Part shown: piece by piece, positions 63,528 to 64,000 of the stretch
Position numbering within the stretch: the first letter of the stretch is position 1
Layout of the letters: each line of letters begins with the position of its first letter
Assembly (NCBI GenBank): GCA_002633025.1
Contig: NMRB01001075.1
Coordinates: forward strand, 159,972-223,971
Origin: Notospermus geniculatus
Taxonomy: Eukaryota > Nemertea > Pilidiophora > Heteronemertea > Lineidae
Direction: 5' to 3'
DNA: 64,000 nt
Notes under the pieces: model-generated
What the model saw: the letters and a program-made list of their open reading frames with translations, nothing else
Told to the model about the DNA's origin: nothing
The model's database searches: none
Translations under genes and position numbers: made by a program

Positions 63528-63579
63528 GTAAGTTTTTGATAATGCTCATTTGACTTCTTCATAAGGCACAAGGTATGCA

Positions 63580-63861
63580 GGAGCCTGATAGCCTAGTGGT
63601 TATCACGTCCGCTTAGCAAGCGGCAGGTCCCGGGTTCGAATCCAGCCCGGGCCATTATGGGATTTTCATTCCCGGCTCTTCACGTCCGTCGCATGGGACA
63701 GTAAGCCGTGGTGCTTTGTACCTTGTGTCTTTACAAGGGCAAGTAAAAGACCCCATCAAGGGAGGAACATGAGTAGCTTGTGATGGCCTCCTCCGTACTT
63801 ACCAGGGCCAATAATGCTATAGCGTCGGCCCTGACGGAAAAATGAAATACAATACAATACA
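63580..63861 (+). repeat. tRNA-derived SINE with AATAC tail
   Basis: The cleanest member: GAGCCTGATAGCCTAGTGGT head, anticodon-arm-like TCCGCTTAGCAAGCGG, B box GGTTCGAATCC, body, and the tail AAATACAATACAATACA. It gives the family reference for this window. The rest to 64000 holds no feature I can support. Confidence 0.9.
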
Positions 63862-64000
63862 GTTGCGTTGACCTCATTCGCCCCGTTAGGGAACTCAGCG
63901 AAGCAGGCCTTTTCAGGAGATTTGAGGACGGGAGGTATCAAACACTTCCGCAAAAGTTGCCGCAGGAGCCAGTGTTTCATACAGAGGGGGGGACGGGGGG

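Noticed and set aside
63756-63980. Minus-strand frame at the right edge
   Set aside because: Half of it is SINE tail; the rest has no recognisable domain or splice context.

Overview
The window is animal nuclear DNA. Genes are split by short GT-AG introns, intergenic space is wide, and the intergenic and intronic DNA is packed with small terminal-inverted-repeat (TIR) elements and tRNA-derived SINEs. The exons match conserved animal proteins: eIF3f, the catalytic subunit of DNA polymerase epsilon, an ETS transcription factor, a tetraspanin-like protein and an ankyrin-repeat protein. Non-coding stretches rich in AGGCCTAC-type words, together with very high divergence and indel load between repeated segments, suggest a highly heterozygous marine invertebrate, probably a deuterostome such as an amphioxus, hemichordate or echinoderm. 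The species cannot be fixed from the sequence alone.

Layout. 1-1578 (minus): the start and first 526 codons of an ankyrin-repeat protein that runs off the left edge. 1.6-6.3 kb: repeat-rich intergenic DNA, including a ~1.3-kb foldback-bearing block repeated in tandem. 6.3-19.9 kb: unit 1, holding a tetraspanin-like gene (+), an ETS gene (-), about 5 kb with no recognised gene, a ~2-kb foldback element, and eIF3f exons 2-6 (-). 20.4-30.7 kb: unit 2, a second copy in the same order and orientation, lacking tetraspanin exon 1 but holding a complete eIF3f. 30.7-32.0 kb: a divergent intergenic region with an E2F-like palindrome. 32.0-47.3 kb: POLE copy A, exons 2-20 (numbering mine). 47.6-63.5 kb: POLE copy B, exons 4-26, running off the right edge.

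The two pairs of copies encode almost identical proteins with mostly synonymous differences. Their non-coding DNA differs by many clean mobile-element insertions, several with a filled site in one copy and an intact empty site in the other. Each copy also lacks an end that its partner has. The simplest reading is that two divergent haplotypes were placed head to tail in the assembly instead of being merged. Real tandem duplication is the alternative, and is formally possible for POLE because exon 20 and exon 4 join in phase. Whichever is true, the paired copies make a natural catalogue of small transposons with defined ends and target-site duplications.

The genes do not form a pathway. eIF3f and POLE are divergently transcribed housekeeping genes. 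The tetraspanin-like and ETS genes converge, with poly(A) signals about 20 bp apart. The most unusual protein is the tetraspanin-like one: four membrane segments and the tetraspanin TM2 signature, but almost no large extracellular loop, in both copies.
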